Counted from the stretch's first letter, positions 13,917 through 22,012 are shown. The stretch is DNA of 25,002 nt from JBFXAM01 sp050184295 (GCA_050184295.1 JBFXAM010000064.1:1-25002); one strand, 5' to 3'. Notes: a model not told the origin generated them from the letters alone. Made by a program: numbers and translations.

Positions 13917-15362
13917 TCACGTGCGCACGCACACCGTCTTCGGCTCGGTGAAGAACCGCAGCGCCTCGTCGCCGCCTTCGCGTCCGACGCCGCTCTGCTT
14001 CGTGCCTCCAAAAGGAACGCGCAGGTCGCGCAGCAGCCAGCAATTCACCCAGACCGTGCCCGACTGCAACCCATCCGCAACGCGATGCGCTCGTCCCAGA
14101 TCGCGCGTCCACACCGACGCCGACAGGCCATACGCCGTCCCGTTCGCGATCGCGACGGCATGCGCCTCGTCGTCGAACGGCACGATCGTGACGACCGGGC
14201 CGAAGATTTCCTCCTGGTTCACGCGACTCTCCGGCGCCAGACCGCCGATCACCGTCGGCTCGAAGAAATATCCGCCGCGGCAGCGCTCGTTCGGCGGATC
14301 AGGCGAGCGGCCGCCGCATAGCACTTGGCCGCCTTCCTCGAGCGCGAGCGCGACGTACGAACGGACTTTCGCGAGATGGGCCGCGGAGGCGAGCGCTCCC
14401 TGGTCGGTCGGTTCGTCGAGCGGATCGCCGACGCGCAACGCAGCGGCGCGCTCGACAAACGCGCGTGTGAATTCGGCGGCGATGCCGCGCTCCACGAGCA
14501 GCCGCGAACCGCACAGGCAAATCTGCCCCTGGTTGGTGAACGCGGCGCGCACGCTCGCGTCGAGGGCGGTGTCGCAATCCGCGTCTGCAAAGACGATCGT
14601 CGGGTTCTTTCCGCCCAGCTCCAGCGCCAGCTTCTTGAACATCGGAGCCGCGACGCGCGCGATCGCGGCGCCCGTCTGCGTCCCGCCGGTGAACGAGAGC
14701 GTCGGCACGTCCCCGTGCGCGACCAGCGCGGCGCCGGCCTTGGCGCCCAGCCCGTGCACGATGTTCAACACGCCCGGCGGCAGTCCCGCGGCAACGCAAA
14801 CCTCCGCGAGCAGGTGCGCGGTCATCGGCGTGATCTCGCTCGGCTTGGCGACCGCCGTGTTGCCGGTCGCCAGCGCGGGCGCGATCTTCCAGCTCAACAG
14901 ATACAGCGGCAGATTCCAAGGCGAGATGAGCCCCGCGATGCCGCGCGGCCGGCGAAGCACGTAATTCAGCGCCTGCTGGTCGGTGAGAAAGGCGTCGCTG
15001 CGGTCGTGCAGGATCGCGGTCGCGAAGAAACGAAAGTTCTTCACGGCGCGGGGAATGTCAACGGCACGGGCGAGCTTGAGCGGCTTGCCGGTGTCGACGC
15101 TCTCGGTTCGCGCGAACTCTTCGAGGCGCGCCTCGATCGCGTCCGCGATGCACAGGAGTTGACGCGAGCGCTCCTCCGCGGAAGTAGCCGACCAAGCCGG
15201 AAACGCGTCGCGCGCGGCGGCGACGGCCGCCGCGATGTCGCGCTCGTCGCTGGCGGGAGTGAGCGCGTAGACCCGCCCCGTCGCCGGCTCGAAGTTGTCG
15301 AGATATGCGCCGCCGATCGGCCGCGCCGCCGCGCCGGCGATGAAGTTGGATATCTGTCGCAT
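13917..15362 (-). CDS. Aldehyde dehydrogenase, probable 2-aminomuconic-6-semialdehyde dehydrogenase
   Basis: A 481-residue NAD-dependent ALDH of normal length. Catalytic residues are intact: Asn150 (ISPWNLPLYLLSWKIAP), Lys173 (AKPSE), Glu248 (LELGGKNP) and the nucleophile Cys282 in NQGQICLCGSR. Several stretches agree closely, from memory, with eukaryotic ALDH8A1 and bacterial 2-aminomuconate-semialdehyde dehydrogenases: DIPRAVKNFRFFATAILH (102-119), SPWNLPLYLLSWKIAP, FTNQGQICLCGSR, and the C-terminal SGTVWVNCWLLRDLRVPFGG. The enzyme oxidises 2-aminomuconic semialdehyde to 2-aminomuconate in tryptophan (kynurenine) or nitrobenzoate/aminophenol degradation. The next gene is the RidA-type deaminase that would act on that product. 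2-hydroxymuconic semialdehyde is a possible alternative substrate. No dioxygenase or decarboxylase of the pathway is in the window. Confidence 0.88.
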   Translation of the reverse strand: MRQISNFIAGAAARPIGGAYLDNFEPATGRVYALTPASDERDIAAAVAAARDAFPAWSATSAEERSRQLLCIADAIEARLEEFARTESVDTGKPLKLARAVDIPRAVKNFRFFATAILHDRSDAFLTDQQALNYVLRRPRGIAGLISPWNLPLYLLSWKIAPALATGNTAVAKPSEITPMTAHLLAEVCVAAGLPPGVLNIVHGLGAKAGAALVAHGDVPTLSFTGGTQTGAAIARVAAPMFKKLALELGGKNPTIVFADADCDTALDASVRAAFTNQGQICLCGSRLLVERGIAAEFTRAFVERAAALRVGDPLDEPTDQGALASAAHLAKVRSYVALALEEGGQVLCGGRSPDPPNERCRGGYFFEPTVIGGLAPESRVNQEEIFGPVVTIVPFDDEAHAVAIANGTAYGLSASVWTRDLGRAHRVADGLQSGTVWVNCWLLRDLRVPFGGTKQSGVGREGGDEALRFFTEPKTVCVRT

Positions 15363-15538
15363 GGCGGCTGCTCACGTCCGTCCGAACGGAGTCGACACTT
15401 TCTGACCACGCCCGTACGCCACGGCGGCGTACTCGTATTTCCTTCAGAACCCACGACGCACGTGGCGGGCCACGAACGCAGCCACTCGCGCAGCCGCGCG
15501 AACGCCGCACGGGCGCGCGGCAGACGGATTGGCGCGTG

Positions 15539-16324
15539 TCAGATCGCCGAGATTCGCCCGCCGTCGACCGGCAGGCAGACGCCGGTAATGTACCCGGCCT
15601 CCGGCGACGCGAGGAACGCGACCGCGACCGCGATCTCGGACGGTTCGGCGAACCGTTGGAGCGGAATCTCGCGCCGCATGGCGCGCTCGATCTCCTCGGG
15701 CGCGACGCCCTGCTTGGCGGCCCGGTCGCGGATCAGATCGTCGATGCGCCCGGTGCGCGTGAAGCCGGGCAGCACGCTGTTGACCGTGATTCCGAACGGC
15801 CCGAGCTCGCCCGCCAGCGTCTTCGCCCACGCCGCCACCGCCGCCCGTGTCGTGTTCGACACCCCGAGGCCGGGGATCGGCTGGCGGACCGACGTCGAGA
15901 TGATGTTGATGACACGCCCGTAGCCGCGCTGTTTCATGCCCGCCAGCAGCGCCTGCACGAGACGCTGATTGCAGTGCAGGTGCATGCGCAGCGCGCTCGT
16001 AAAATCGTCGGGCCGCGCGTCGATGATCGGCCCCGGCGACGGACCGCCGGTGTTGTTCACGAGAATCTCGATCGCCCCGGCGGCGACAACGTGCGCCGCG
16101 ACGGCGGCATGAACGGCGTCGGGCTCGCGAAAGTCGGCGACGAGGTGGGCGTGCGTCTGCCCGGCCGAGCGATCCAGCGACGCCACGGCCGCACGGAGCG
16201 CCCCGTCGTCGCGCGCCGCAAGCACGACGCTCGCGCCTTGCCGCGCGAGCAGTTCGGCGCAGGCGCGACCGATGCCCTGCGTGCTGCCGCAGACGAGCGC
16301 TCGTTTTCCGGTCAGCTCGAACAT
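15539..16324 (-). CDS. Atypical SDR-family oxidoreductase
   Basis: A 261-residue Rossmann-fold protein. The ATG at 16324 has GAGGAA seven bases upstream, and MFELTGKRALV is a normal SDR start. The cofactor motif GSTQGIG (13-19), the NNTGGP motif (90-95), Ser143 in INIISTSV, and the C-terminal LPVDGG are present. The usual Tyr-x3-Lys pair is not: the expected position reads SNTTR (156-160), giving Ser and Arg. It stands 176 bases upstream of the 2-aminomuconic-semialdehyde dehydrogenase gene on the same strand, so it probably serves the same catabolic pathway. The precise reaction is unknown. Annotation as a 3-oxoacyl-ACP reductase would be misleading because the catalytic pair is absent. Confidence 0.88.
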   Translation of the reverse strand: MFELTGKRALVCGSTQGIGRACAELLARQGASVVLAARDDGALRAAVASLDRSAGQTHAHLVADFREPDAVHAAVAAHVVAAGAIEILVNNTGGPSPGPIIDARPDDFTSALRMHLHCNQRLVQALLAGMKQRGYGRVINIISTSVRQPIPGLGVSNTTRAAVAAWAKTLAGELGPFGITVNSVLPGFTRTGRIDDLIRDRAAKQGVAPEEIERAMRREIPLQRFAEPSEIAVAVAFLASPEAGYITGVCLPVDGGRISAI

Positions 16325-16386
16325 CGTTCGTTCCTCGCGCAGGTTGCCGCGCGCAATAGTGTCGTTGGCCAGAATTGGCGCATCAT

Positions 16387-16451
16387 GGGTGGGACGGGCA
16401 TGCGGCCCGCCCGGGGTCCGAAATCGGGCGGCTCGGCGGCCCGCCCCACCC
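16387..16451 (-). repeat. Long intergenic inverted repeat between OPT and SDR genes
   Basis: GGGTGGGACGGGC (16387-16399) pairs with GCCCGCCCCACCC (16439-16451) over 13 positions with one mismatch. The loop is itself GC-rich and can fold (GCGGCCCGCC). It sits 33 bases after the OPT stop and about 60 bases before the SDR start. It could end the OPT transcript or be a dispersed palindromic element. Confidence 0.55.
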
Positions 16452-16484
16452 TTGCTCATCCAGCAAAGAGCGTGACTGACTGCA

Positions 16485-19256
16485 CTAGCTGCCGAAGAGT
16501 CCGCTCCAGAACGGCAGACGCCCGAGCGCGATGCCGACGTTGGTGAGGCTCTCGCCGGCGATCAGCCCGGCGCAGATCGCGATCAGGAACCGGGCCGCAA
16601 AGCTCTTGAACAGCTTCGTGACGACGAGCGCCAACACGCCGCCCAGAAACATCGACAGCGCGTTGTTCCCCGGCACGACAAACGCCAGCCCCAGCGCCGC
16701 AGGACTGGGCAGCCAGGTCGCAACGCGGCGCGGGAGCACGCGGTCGAGCACGGGCAGCAGCGCGCCGAGCACGCCGGCGATGATGATCGCGGTCACGCTG
16801 TGCTCGGGCAACGCGCGGAAGCCGACCATGAAGAGCTCGGCGACGGCCTTCCAGGTCGCGACGGCGGGCGCCGCGTATTGCGCCGTCATGAGCTGCTCTT
16901 TCGGATGCGGGATCAGCACCAGGTACCACATCGCGCCCGCGAAGCTGCCAACCAACGCACCGACGTACTGCGCGAGCGCTTGCTTGCGCGGCGACGCGCC
17001 GATCAGGTAGCCGGTCTTCAGGTCGTGCATCAGGTCGGCGCACTGACTCGCGGCGCCGCCCGTCACGTTCGCGGTCATGAGGTTCGCGGCCGGGCTCGCG
17101 GGCATCAGCGCGCCGAACACGAGCTGTGTCACCTTGCCCATCGCGCCCACCGGCGTGGTGTTTGTCTCGCCGCTCACGCGCGCCGCCACCAGCGCCAGCA
17201 CGTACGACAGCAGCACACCCAGCACCGCCGCCCAGATCAGGATGCCGTAGTACTGCACCTGGCAGAACACCGCGAGCGCCAGCGACACCACGAACATCGC
17301 GGCGAACAGCTTCATCGGCACATCTTCGCTCGACCGCGGCGTCGGATCCGCCGACTTTCCGCCGCGTAATAGCCGCACGACCGCGCCGCCCGAAAACCCG
17401 AACGACACCAGCGACGAGACGACCATGAGCGTTACGCCGGGCCAGAGAAGCCAACCGACCACGTCCGGAAACGTCGGTGCGACCGGACGATATGCGCTCG
17501 CCGCAGCCAGCGTCGCCGCCGTCGCGTCGAGGTAGTCGCGGTTGGGATCGCCTGCGGGAAGCGCGTCCTTGAACACAGCGGCCGCGATCGGCCCCTGCAC
17601 GCGAAACGTCGCGGTGGGCTCGTCGTACTCCACGCCGCCAGGCACCCTCGGATTCACCGGACGCTGCGAAATCTCGGCGAGCTCGGCGACCGCCGCCGCG
17701 ATCGCGTCGAGCGCCGGCGCCTCCGCGGGTTCGGCGGCGCGTCGTTCGGCGAGGCGTTCCAGCAGTGCGGTGCGGGCGGCATCGTCCATGCGGCCTTCGC
17801 ACACCAGCCGGCGTTGCGCATGCTCGAACCGCACGCGGTGCGCCGCGCCCGGGGGCACGTTCAGGTCGCCGGGCCACTCCGGGACGGTGACCCGAAACTG
17901 CATTCGCCGCGTGGTCGGGCCGTTGAAGTTTGCGTAGAGCGCGGCGAGTGCGGTGCGATACGCCGGGTCGTCGCTCAGCGCCGACAGGCGTGTGTAGTCG
18001 TCCGGCGAGAGCGCCACGCTGGCGCCGTTCACCCGCCGGATGCGCAGCTCTCGGGCGTCGGCGTCGTATTGCAGCGGCGACTCGGCGAGTGCGACGCCGG
18101 CCGGCAGCCCCGCGAGCGGCGTCGCGATGCGAATCTGCGAGCGGACGAAGAGCTTGCCCACGACTTCGCGCCACGCGGCGTCTTCGCTCAGTCCGATCAA
18201 CCGGTCGCGCTCCTGCGGCGTCATCACGCCGCGGTGCGCGAGCTGGCGCACCTCCGGCTTGTACTCCGTGAAGCCGTCCGGCTCGCGGGGCAGTTGGTCG
18301 GCGACGCCGGCGGGCAGCACGGCGAGCGGCTCGGACACGCGAAGGCGGATCGCGCCGTGGTTGATGAGCGTCGGCGCGATCACCGCCCACGCGAGAATCG
18401 ACCCGATCGCGAGTGAAATGCAGCCCCGAATGCCGATCAGTCCGCCGACCGCGATGAACAGCGGCGACGGATCGAGCGCGAGCGTCAGGCTGCGCGCGGA
18501 GAATCCGCCCAGCCACGCCGCGGGGATCGGCAGCCCGACTTGCGCCAGCGTCACCCATTGCGGCTGGAACCGCGGCCATACGAACGTGAAGGGCACCACC
18601 AGCGCGTGGAGAATGAACGGAAACGCGTGCAGGACCGCGATCAGCGTCGCGAAACCCAGCGCGGTCAGCATCGCCGTCAATCGTGCCACCGCCTCGACCC
18701 CGCGCGCGTACATCTCGCGCAGCATCTCCGCATTCGCGATGCCCGACGGAAACGGCAGCTTGTCGACCAGGATCATCTGGCGGCGCAGGGGGATCGCCAC
18801 CGTGATGCCAACCATGCAGACCGCGAACACCCAGATCGAAAGCGGGATCCAGTCGAGCGTGGTGCCGTTGATCATCGTGAGCGCCGGGATCGGCGCGACC
18901 AGCCCCGCGCTCGACACGGCCGCCGCCGACGAGCACGCCGTCTGGTTGACGTTGTTCTCCAGCATCGTCCACTTCCGCGTGCCGAACAGCGCGTGGGACG
19001 ACTGCCAGAAGCCGTAGCTGAGCAACACGGCGGTGAGGGACATGTTCAGCCCCCACCCGATCGTCAAGCCCGTGTAGATGTTGCAGGCCGACAGCACCGC
19101 TCCCAGCAGGCAGCCCGTGAGCAACGCCCGGAGCGTGAGCTGCGCCGAGGTGAGATCGAGCGGCAGCGGCGCCGAGCCGTGCGGCGCGGCGGTCGGCGCC
19201 GCGGGCGAGGCGGCCGCGGCGGGTACGGAGTCCCGTGGGGAGTGGGCCTGCGACAA
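16485..19256 (-). CDS. OPT-family oligopeptide transporter with large soluble insertion
   Basis: A 923-residue inner-membrane transporter of the OPT family, which imports peptides or metal-peptide chelates with protons. Bacterial members are usually ~600-700 residues. The N-terminal membrane part covers residues ~36-298 and includes SACNIYTGLTIGWGLNMS (56-73), NNVNQTACSSAA (101-112) and VDKLPFPSGIANAEML (164-179), all typical of the family. The C-terminal membrane part runs ~599-923 (GAMGKVTQLVFG, NLMTANVTGGAASQCADLMHDLKTGYLIGASPRKQ, FVVPGNNALSMFLGG). Between them is a ~300-residue hydrophilic insertion built of about four related units. The start is a TTG at 19256, supported by GGAGGA six bases upstream. 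It is upstream of, and on the same strand as, the SDR/ALDH/RidA genes, but separated from them by a strong palindrome. Confidence 0.93.
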   Translation of the reverse strand: MSQAHSPRDSVPAAAASPAAPTAAPHGSAPLPLDLTSAQLTLRALLTGCLLGAVLSACNIYTGLTIGWGLNMSLTAVLLSYGFWQSSHALFGTRKWTMLENNVNQTACSSAAAVSSAGLVAPIPALTMINGTTLDWIPLSIWVFAVCMVGITVAIPLRRQMILVDKLPFPSGIANAEMLREMYARGVEAVARLTAMLTALGFATLIAVLHAFPFILHALVVPFTFVWPRFQPQWVTLAQVGLPIPAAWLGGFSARSLTLALDPSPLFIAVGGLIGIRGCISLAIGSILAWAVIAPTLINHGAIRLRVSEPLAVLPAGVADQLPREPDGFTEYKPEVRQLAHRGVMTPQERDRLIGLSEDAAWREVVGKLFVRSQIRIATPLAGLPAGVALAESPLQYDADARELRIRRVNGASVALSPDDYTRLSALSDDPAYRTALAALYANFNGPTTRRMQFRVTVPEWPGDLNVPPGAAHRVRFEHAQRRLVCEGRMDDAARTALLERLAERRAAEPAEAPALDAIAAAVAELAEISQRPVNPRVPGGVEYDEPTATFRVQGPIAAAVFKDALPAGDPNRDYLDATAATLAAASAYRPVAPTFPDVVGWLLWPGVTLMVVSSLVSFGFSGGAVVRLLRGGKSADPTPRSSEDVPMKLFAAMFVVSLALAVFCQVQYYGILIWAAVLGVLLSYVLALVAARVSGETNTTPVGAMGKVTQLVFGALMPASPAANLMTANVTGGAASQCADLMHDLKTGYLIGASPRKQALAQYVGALVGSFAGAMWYLVLIPHPKEQLMTAQYAAPAVATWKAVAELFMVGFRALPEHSVTAIIIAGVLGALLPVLDRVLPRRVATWLPSPAALGLAFVVPGNNALSMFLGGVLALVVTKLFKSFAARFLIAICAGLIAGESLTNVGIALGRLPFWSGLFGS

Positions 19257-19262
19257 TGCACG

Positions 19263-19268
19263 TCCTCC
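19263..19268 (-). promoter_or_regulatory. Ribosome binding site fixing the TTG start of the OPT gene
   Basis: GGAGGA on the coding strand (TCCTCC on plus) lies six bases before TTG at 19256. The only nearby GTG is one base from this site and in another frame, so the TTG is the best start. Confidence 0.7.
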
Positions 19269-19478
19269 GCGTTATCAACCGTCGTCGCTGGGATCTCGGC
19301 GCGCGGGCAGATCGTACGTGTCCGGGCGCGGATGCGTCAACCATTCGGCAGGAACCTGGCGGCGTGCGGAGACAACCGGCGAATGCGGGACGCAGATTCC
19401 GCGCCTCGCCGCGCGCCGCGGCGCGCCGCCGGATGCCGCGCGCCCCCGCGCGAACGCCGGCGCCGCAGTCGGCCGCGC

Positions 19479-19916
19479 TCAGACCGGTGTGATCCGCCGA
19501 CGAAAGTGAACGAGAACCGCGGTTTCGGAATAGCCGGCGGCGTGATGCGCCGCGCGCGAGACGTCATTCGTCGCACGCGCGTCTGACGCCATTTCGACAC
19601 ACCCGCGCGACGCCGCCCACGCCTCAGCGGCCGCGAGCAGGCGTCGCCCAATGCCTCGGCGACGCAGCGCCGGGTCGACGTACCAGCCCTCGACGTATCC
19701 GACGGGATTCGAGGCGCAGCCGATCGCGTGCGGATGAATCGACGCCTCGACGAATCCGACCCGGCGGCCGCCCGCGTCCGCCACGAACACGGCCTGCGCC
19801 GCGTCCGAAAGGATAATCGTCATTTGCCGACGGTGCTCCGACTCGTCGTCTTCGGGCCAGAGCGCGGCGCGCAGTCGCAGCCACTCCGCGTGATCCGCGG
19901 GGGACACAGCGCGCAC
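19479..19916 (-). CDS. GNAT acetyltransferase, AAC(6')-like
   Basis: A 145-residue GNAT-fold enzyme that would use acetyl-CoA. The GTG at 19916 is chosen: GGAG lies six bases upstream, and the product then begins RAVSPADHAEWLRLRAALWP, the usual opening of aminoglycoside 6'-N-acetyltransferases of the ~145-residue type. Other agreeing stretches are GFVEASI (54-60), YVEGWYVDPALRRRGIGRRLL (74-94) with the acetyl-CoA loop RRRGIG, and GCVEMASDARATNDVSRAAHHAAGY (105-129). Chromosomal relatives often have unknown natural substrates, so resistance should not be assumed. The gene is 62 bases downstream of a hypothetical gene on the same strand. The upstream open frame adds about 38 residues without similarity. 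Confidence 0.82.
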   Translation of the reverse strand: MRAVSPADHAEWLRLRAALWPEDDESEHRRQMTIILSDAAQAVFVADAGGRRVGFVEASIHPHAIGCASNPVGYVEGWYVDPALRRRGIGRRLLAAAEAWAASRGCVEMASDARATNDVSRAAHHAAGYSETAVLVHFRRRITPV

Positions 19917-19978
19917 AACAAGCTCCGAGAACTCATTCAAGCGCGACGCCTCGCAGCCGCAAGCGACGCGACCCGCCT

Positions 19979-20503
19979 TCAGTTGGTCAGGCGCGCCGCC
20001 GGCAGATTCTCGAAACCCTGGCGAACGCACTGCAATCCATGGACGCAGAACTCGAACTGCTCGCTCAGCGCGCGGAGCACCTGCGGGGCCGGGCGCTCGT
20101 TGGAGAATTGAAACTCGCTCGCGATTCCGTAGGAGCGCTTGCCGCGCAGCAGGTACTCCTGAAGCCGGTGCGGCTGACGCCGCGGACGCAGGTTCTCGGG
20201 GAAGACGCCGGCCCAGAAGAGCGTGAAGTCGCCGATGAAGCGGTTGACCAGGAACGTGCGCCGGCTGCCGTCGAGCGCGGCGCCGAGATAGGCTTGCGCC
20301 TCGACCTCGGCAATCTCGCGGATCGCCTCGCCGTTGATCGTGCGCATCCGGTAAATCTGATCTACGTGGAGAAAATCCATGAGGATCGAGGTGAGATACT
20401 CAACCACCTGCGGATCGCACACGCCCAGATCGACCATGAACACCTGCTCGACAAGCCCGCCGAACAGGTCGTGAAGCCGACTGCCGCGTTCTATGGGCGA
20501 CAT
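19979..20503 (-). CDS. Conserved-looking hypothetical protein
   Basis: I do not recognise the family. The ATG at 20503 is preferred because AAGGGGG lies five bases upstream. The product has 174 residues, no signal peptide and no membrane segment. It is mostly helical by composition, with an ordered look throughout: LHDLFGGLVEQVFMVDLGVCDPQVVEYLTSILMDFLHVDQIY (12-53), then FLVNRFIGDFTLFWAGVFPENL (84-105), then a basic loop, then GKRSYGIASEF and LRALSEQFEFCVHGLQCVR. Codon-position composition is like its neighbours. It precedes the AAC(6')-like gene by 62 bases, so the two may be co-transcribed. The motif IGDFTLFWAGVFPE is the most useful search seed. Confidence 0.72.
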   Translation of the reverse strand: MSPIERGSRLHDLFGGLVEQVFMVDLGVCDPQVVEYLTSILMDFLHVDQIYRMRTINGEAIREIAEVEAQAYLGAALDGSRRTFLVNRFIGDFTLFWAGVFPENLRPRRQPHRLQEYLLRGKRSYGIASEFQFSNERPAPQVLRALSEQFEFCVHGLQCVRQGFENLPAARLTN

Positions 20504-20539
20504 CGCTGCCCCCTTCATTGCGCGTCTCGCGAATGCGCC

Positions 20540-20567
20540 GCCGCGCACGGCTCAGCCGTGCCGCGGC
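20540..20567. repeat. Near-perfect intergenic palindrome
   Basis: GCCGCGCACGGCT (20540-20552), one base, then AGCCGTGCCGCGGC (20554-20567) form a 13-bp stem with one bulged C. The core CACGGCTCAGCCGTG is perfect. It is either the leader of the hypothetical gene or the end of the PIN/TRAM transcript. Confidence 0.55.
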
Positions 20568-20730
20568 GTCGTGCTGTTCAGGACGAGTACGACCGGCCCG
20601 CGATTCAACCGAATCGTCCGCGACGCACGCGGCTCGCCAGCCAGCGGGCGCGGATCGGCCCGGGCTTGCGGCGCGACGCCGTCGTCGACTCCCGGGGCAA
20701 CGGCGCGCCGCGCTAACGTCCCCTGATTCA

Positions 20731-20758
20731 ATCCTAGCAAGCGCGCCGGCGCCGGCAA
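20731..20758 (-). promoter_or_regulatory. Candidate promoter of the hypothetical/GNAT genes
   Basis: On the minus strand TTGCCG (20758-20753) and TAGGAT (20736-20731) are separated by 16 bases, each with four of six consensus positions. The resulting leader would be about 220 bases and would include the palindrome at 20540-20567. Confidence 0.25.
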
Positions 20759-20920
20759 ATGGAATCGGCGCGGCGAATCGTGCGCCGCCTCATAACAACT
20801 TTGGCGGTGTTGCCCGGCGCGCCGCGTGCTCATTTGCGGCGCGGAACGCCACGTCCGCGAGGGATCGCGCGACGGGACCGGGATCGAGCGGTCGCGCGGA
20901 AAACCCCGCACCGCGCTCGC

Positions 20921-22012
20921 TCAGCCGCGGGGGCGCGTGCGTCGCGGCATGAACGGGGCGCCTTCCGGGCGGCCGAAAATCATGCGCCCCGCGGAGGTTT
21001 GGAGCACGCTCGTGACCACGAGCGCGACCTCCTCGTTAATGCGGTCGCCGCAGCTCTCGCCGACGATCATCGTGCCGTCCTCGAGATAGCCGACGCCTTG
21101 TCCGACCTCTTCGCCGGCCCGGATGATCTTCACCGCGATGGGCTCGCCGGGCATGACGACCGGCTTCATCGCGTTGGCCAGATCATTGATGTTGATGACG
21201 TCGACGCCGCGGAGCTGCGCGATCTTGTTAAGGTTGTAGTCGTTCGTGACGACGCGGCCGTCGATCTTCTTGGCCAGTGCGACCAGCTTCTGATCGACGT
21301 CGCTCTCCTCCTCGACGGTGGGGAGACGGGCGTCCGAGATCTTGATCTCGACGCGCTCGTTCGATTGCAGCTTGTTGAGCATGTCGAGTCCGCGCCGCCC
21401 GCGGTTGCGCTTGAGCTTGTCGGAGCTGTCGGCGATCGCCTGGAGCTCCTGGAGCACAAAGCGGGGAATGAGCAGCGCCGAGTCGATGATGCGCGTCTCG
21501 CAGATGTCGGCAATGCGGCCGTCGATGATCACCGACGTGTCGAGAATCAGCGGACGGTTGCCGCGCGACTGCTTCGCGAACTCGACGTACGGAATGACAA
21601 AGCGGATGTCGTCCTTGGTCTGCAAGATGAAGCTGATCACCAGGTAGCAACTAACGATCCCGATCATCAGCTTGATCGCGCCGACGACCGATCGCACCCC
21701 CACCGGCACTTCCGCGGCCGTCGAACGCAGTACGAGGTTGAGGACGAGATGGTCGAGAATCAGACCGACGACATACGCGAACGCCATCCCCACAACCAGC
21801 CCCAGAAACGCCCCCGACAGCGCCGCGAGGCTCTTGCGCGGCACGAAAAAATCGACGCCGATCAGCGCCGCCGCCGCCACGATCGCGGCGATCATCACCC
21901 AGAACCGGTAGCGCTCGATGTCCTCGGGTACCCGACCCGCCTCGCCGATCGCGGAGAACGCGACCACTCCGATCAGCAACACAAACAACGCTCGCAGCAC
22001 CCACAGCAACAT
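20921..22012 (-). CDS. PIN/TRAM domain membrane protein (YacL-like)
   Basis: A 363-residue protein. The ATG at 22012 has GAGGG six bases upstream and starts directly with a membrane helix. About four hydrophobic segments lie at residues ~3-22, 37-55, 63-95 and 109-130. A PIN nuclease-like domain covers ~154-280, with acidic residues in place: LILDTSVIIDGRIADI (Asp158), PRFVLQELQAIADSSD (Glu189), EEESDVDQKLVALAKK (Asp238/240) and VVTNDYNLNKIA (Asp258). A TRAM RNA-binding domain follows at ~290-345 (AVKIIRAGEEVGQGVGYLEDGTMIVGESC). Relatives such as YacL are membrane-anchored and presumed to act on RNA, but substrates are not established. It is divergent from the AlkA-type gene, with a 217-bp shared upstream region. 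Confidence 0.9.
   Translation of the reverse strand: MLLWVLRALFVLLIGVVAFSAIGEAGRVPEDIERYRFWVMIAAIVAAAALIGVDFFVPRKSLAALSGAFLGLVVGMAFAYVVGLILDHLVLNLVLRSTAAEVPVGVRSVVGAIKLMIGIVSCYLVISFILQTKDDIRFVIPYVEFAKQSRGNRPLILDTSVIIDGRIADICETRIIDSALLIPRFVLQELQAIADSSDKLKRNRGRRGLDMLNKLQSNERVEIKISDARLPTVEEESDVDQKLVALAKKIDGRVVTNDYNLNKIAQLRGVDVININDLANAMKPVVMPGEPIAVKIIRAGEEVGQGVGYLEDGTMIVGESCGDRINEEVALVVTSVLQTSAGRMIFGRPEGAPFMPRRTRPRG

Larger units (their letters stand above)
20504..20920. other. Intergenic stretch with a palindrome and a candidate promoter
   Basis: A 417-base gap between the PIN/TRAM gene and the hypothetical gene. It contains a near-perfect palindrome and a candidate minus-strand promoter, listed separately. 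A minus-strand frame at 20552-20911 has no recognisable domain and looks compositional. Confidence 0.5.

Noticed and set aside
14325..15923. Long plus-strand frame opposite the ALDH and SDR genes
   Set aside because: Arg-rich antisense shadow spanning two well-supported minus-strand genes.
16456..19344. A 962-codon open frame on the minus strand over the OPT gene
   Set aside because: It is a frame shadow rich in Arg, Gly and Ala. The overlapping frame encodes a clear OPT transporter.
20552..20911. Possible 119-residue minus-strand protein
   Set aside because: No recognisable motif; it covers a palindrome and a candidate promoter. Probably non-coding.
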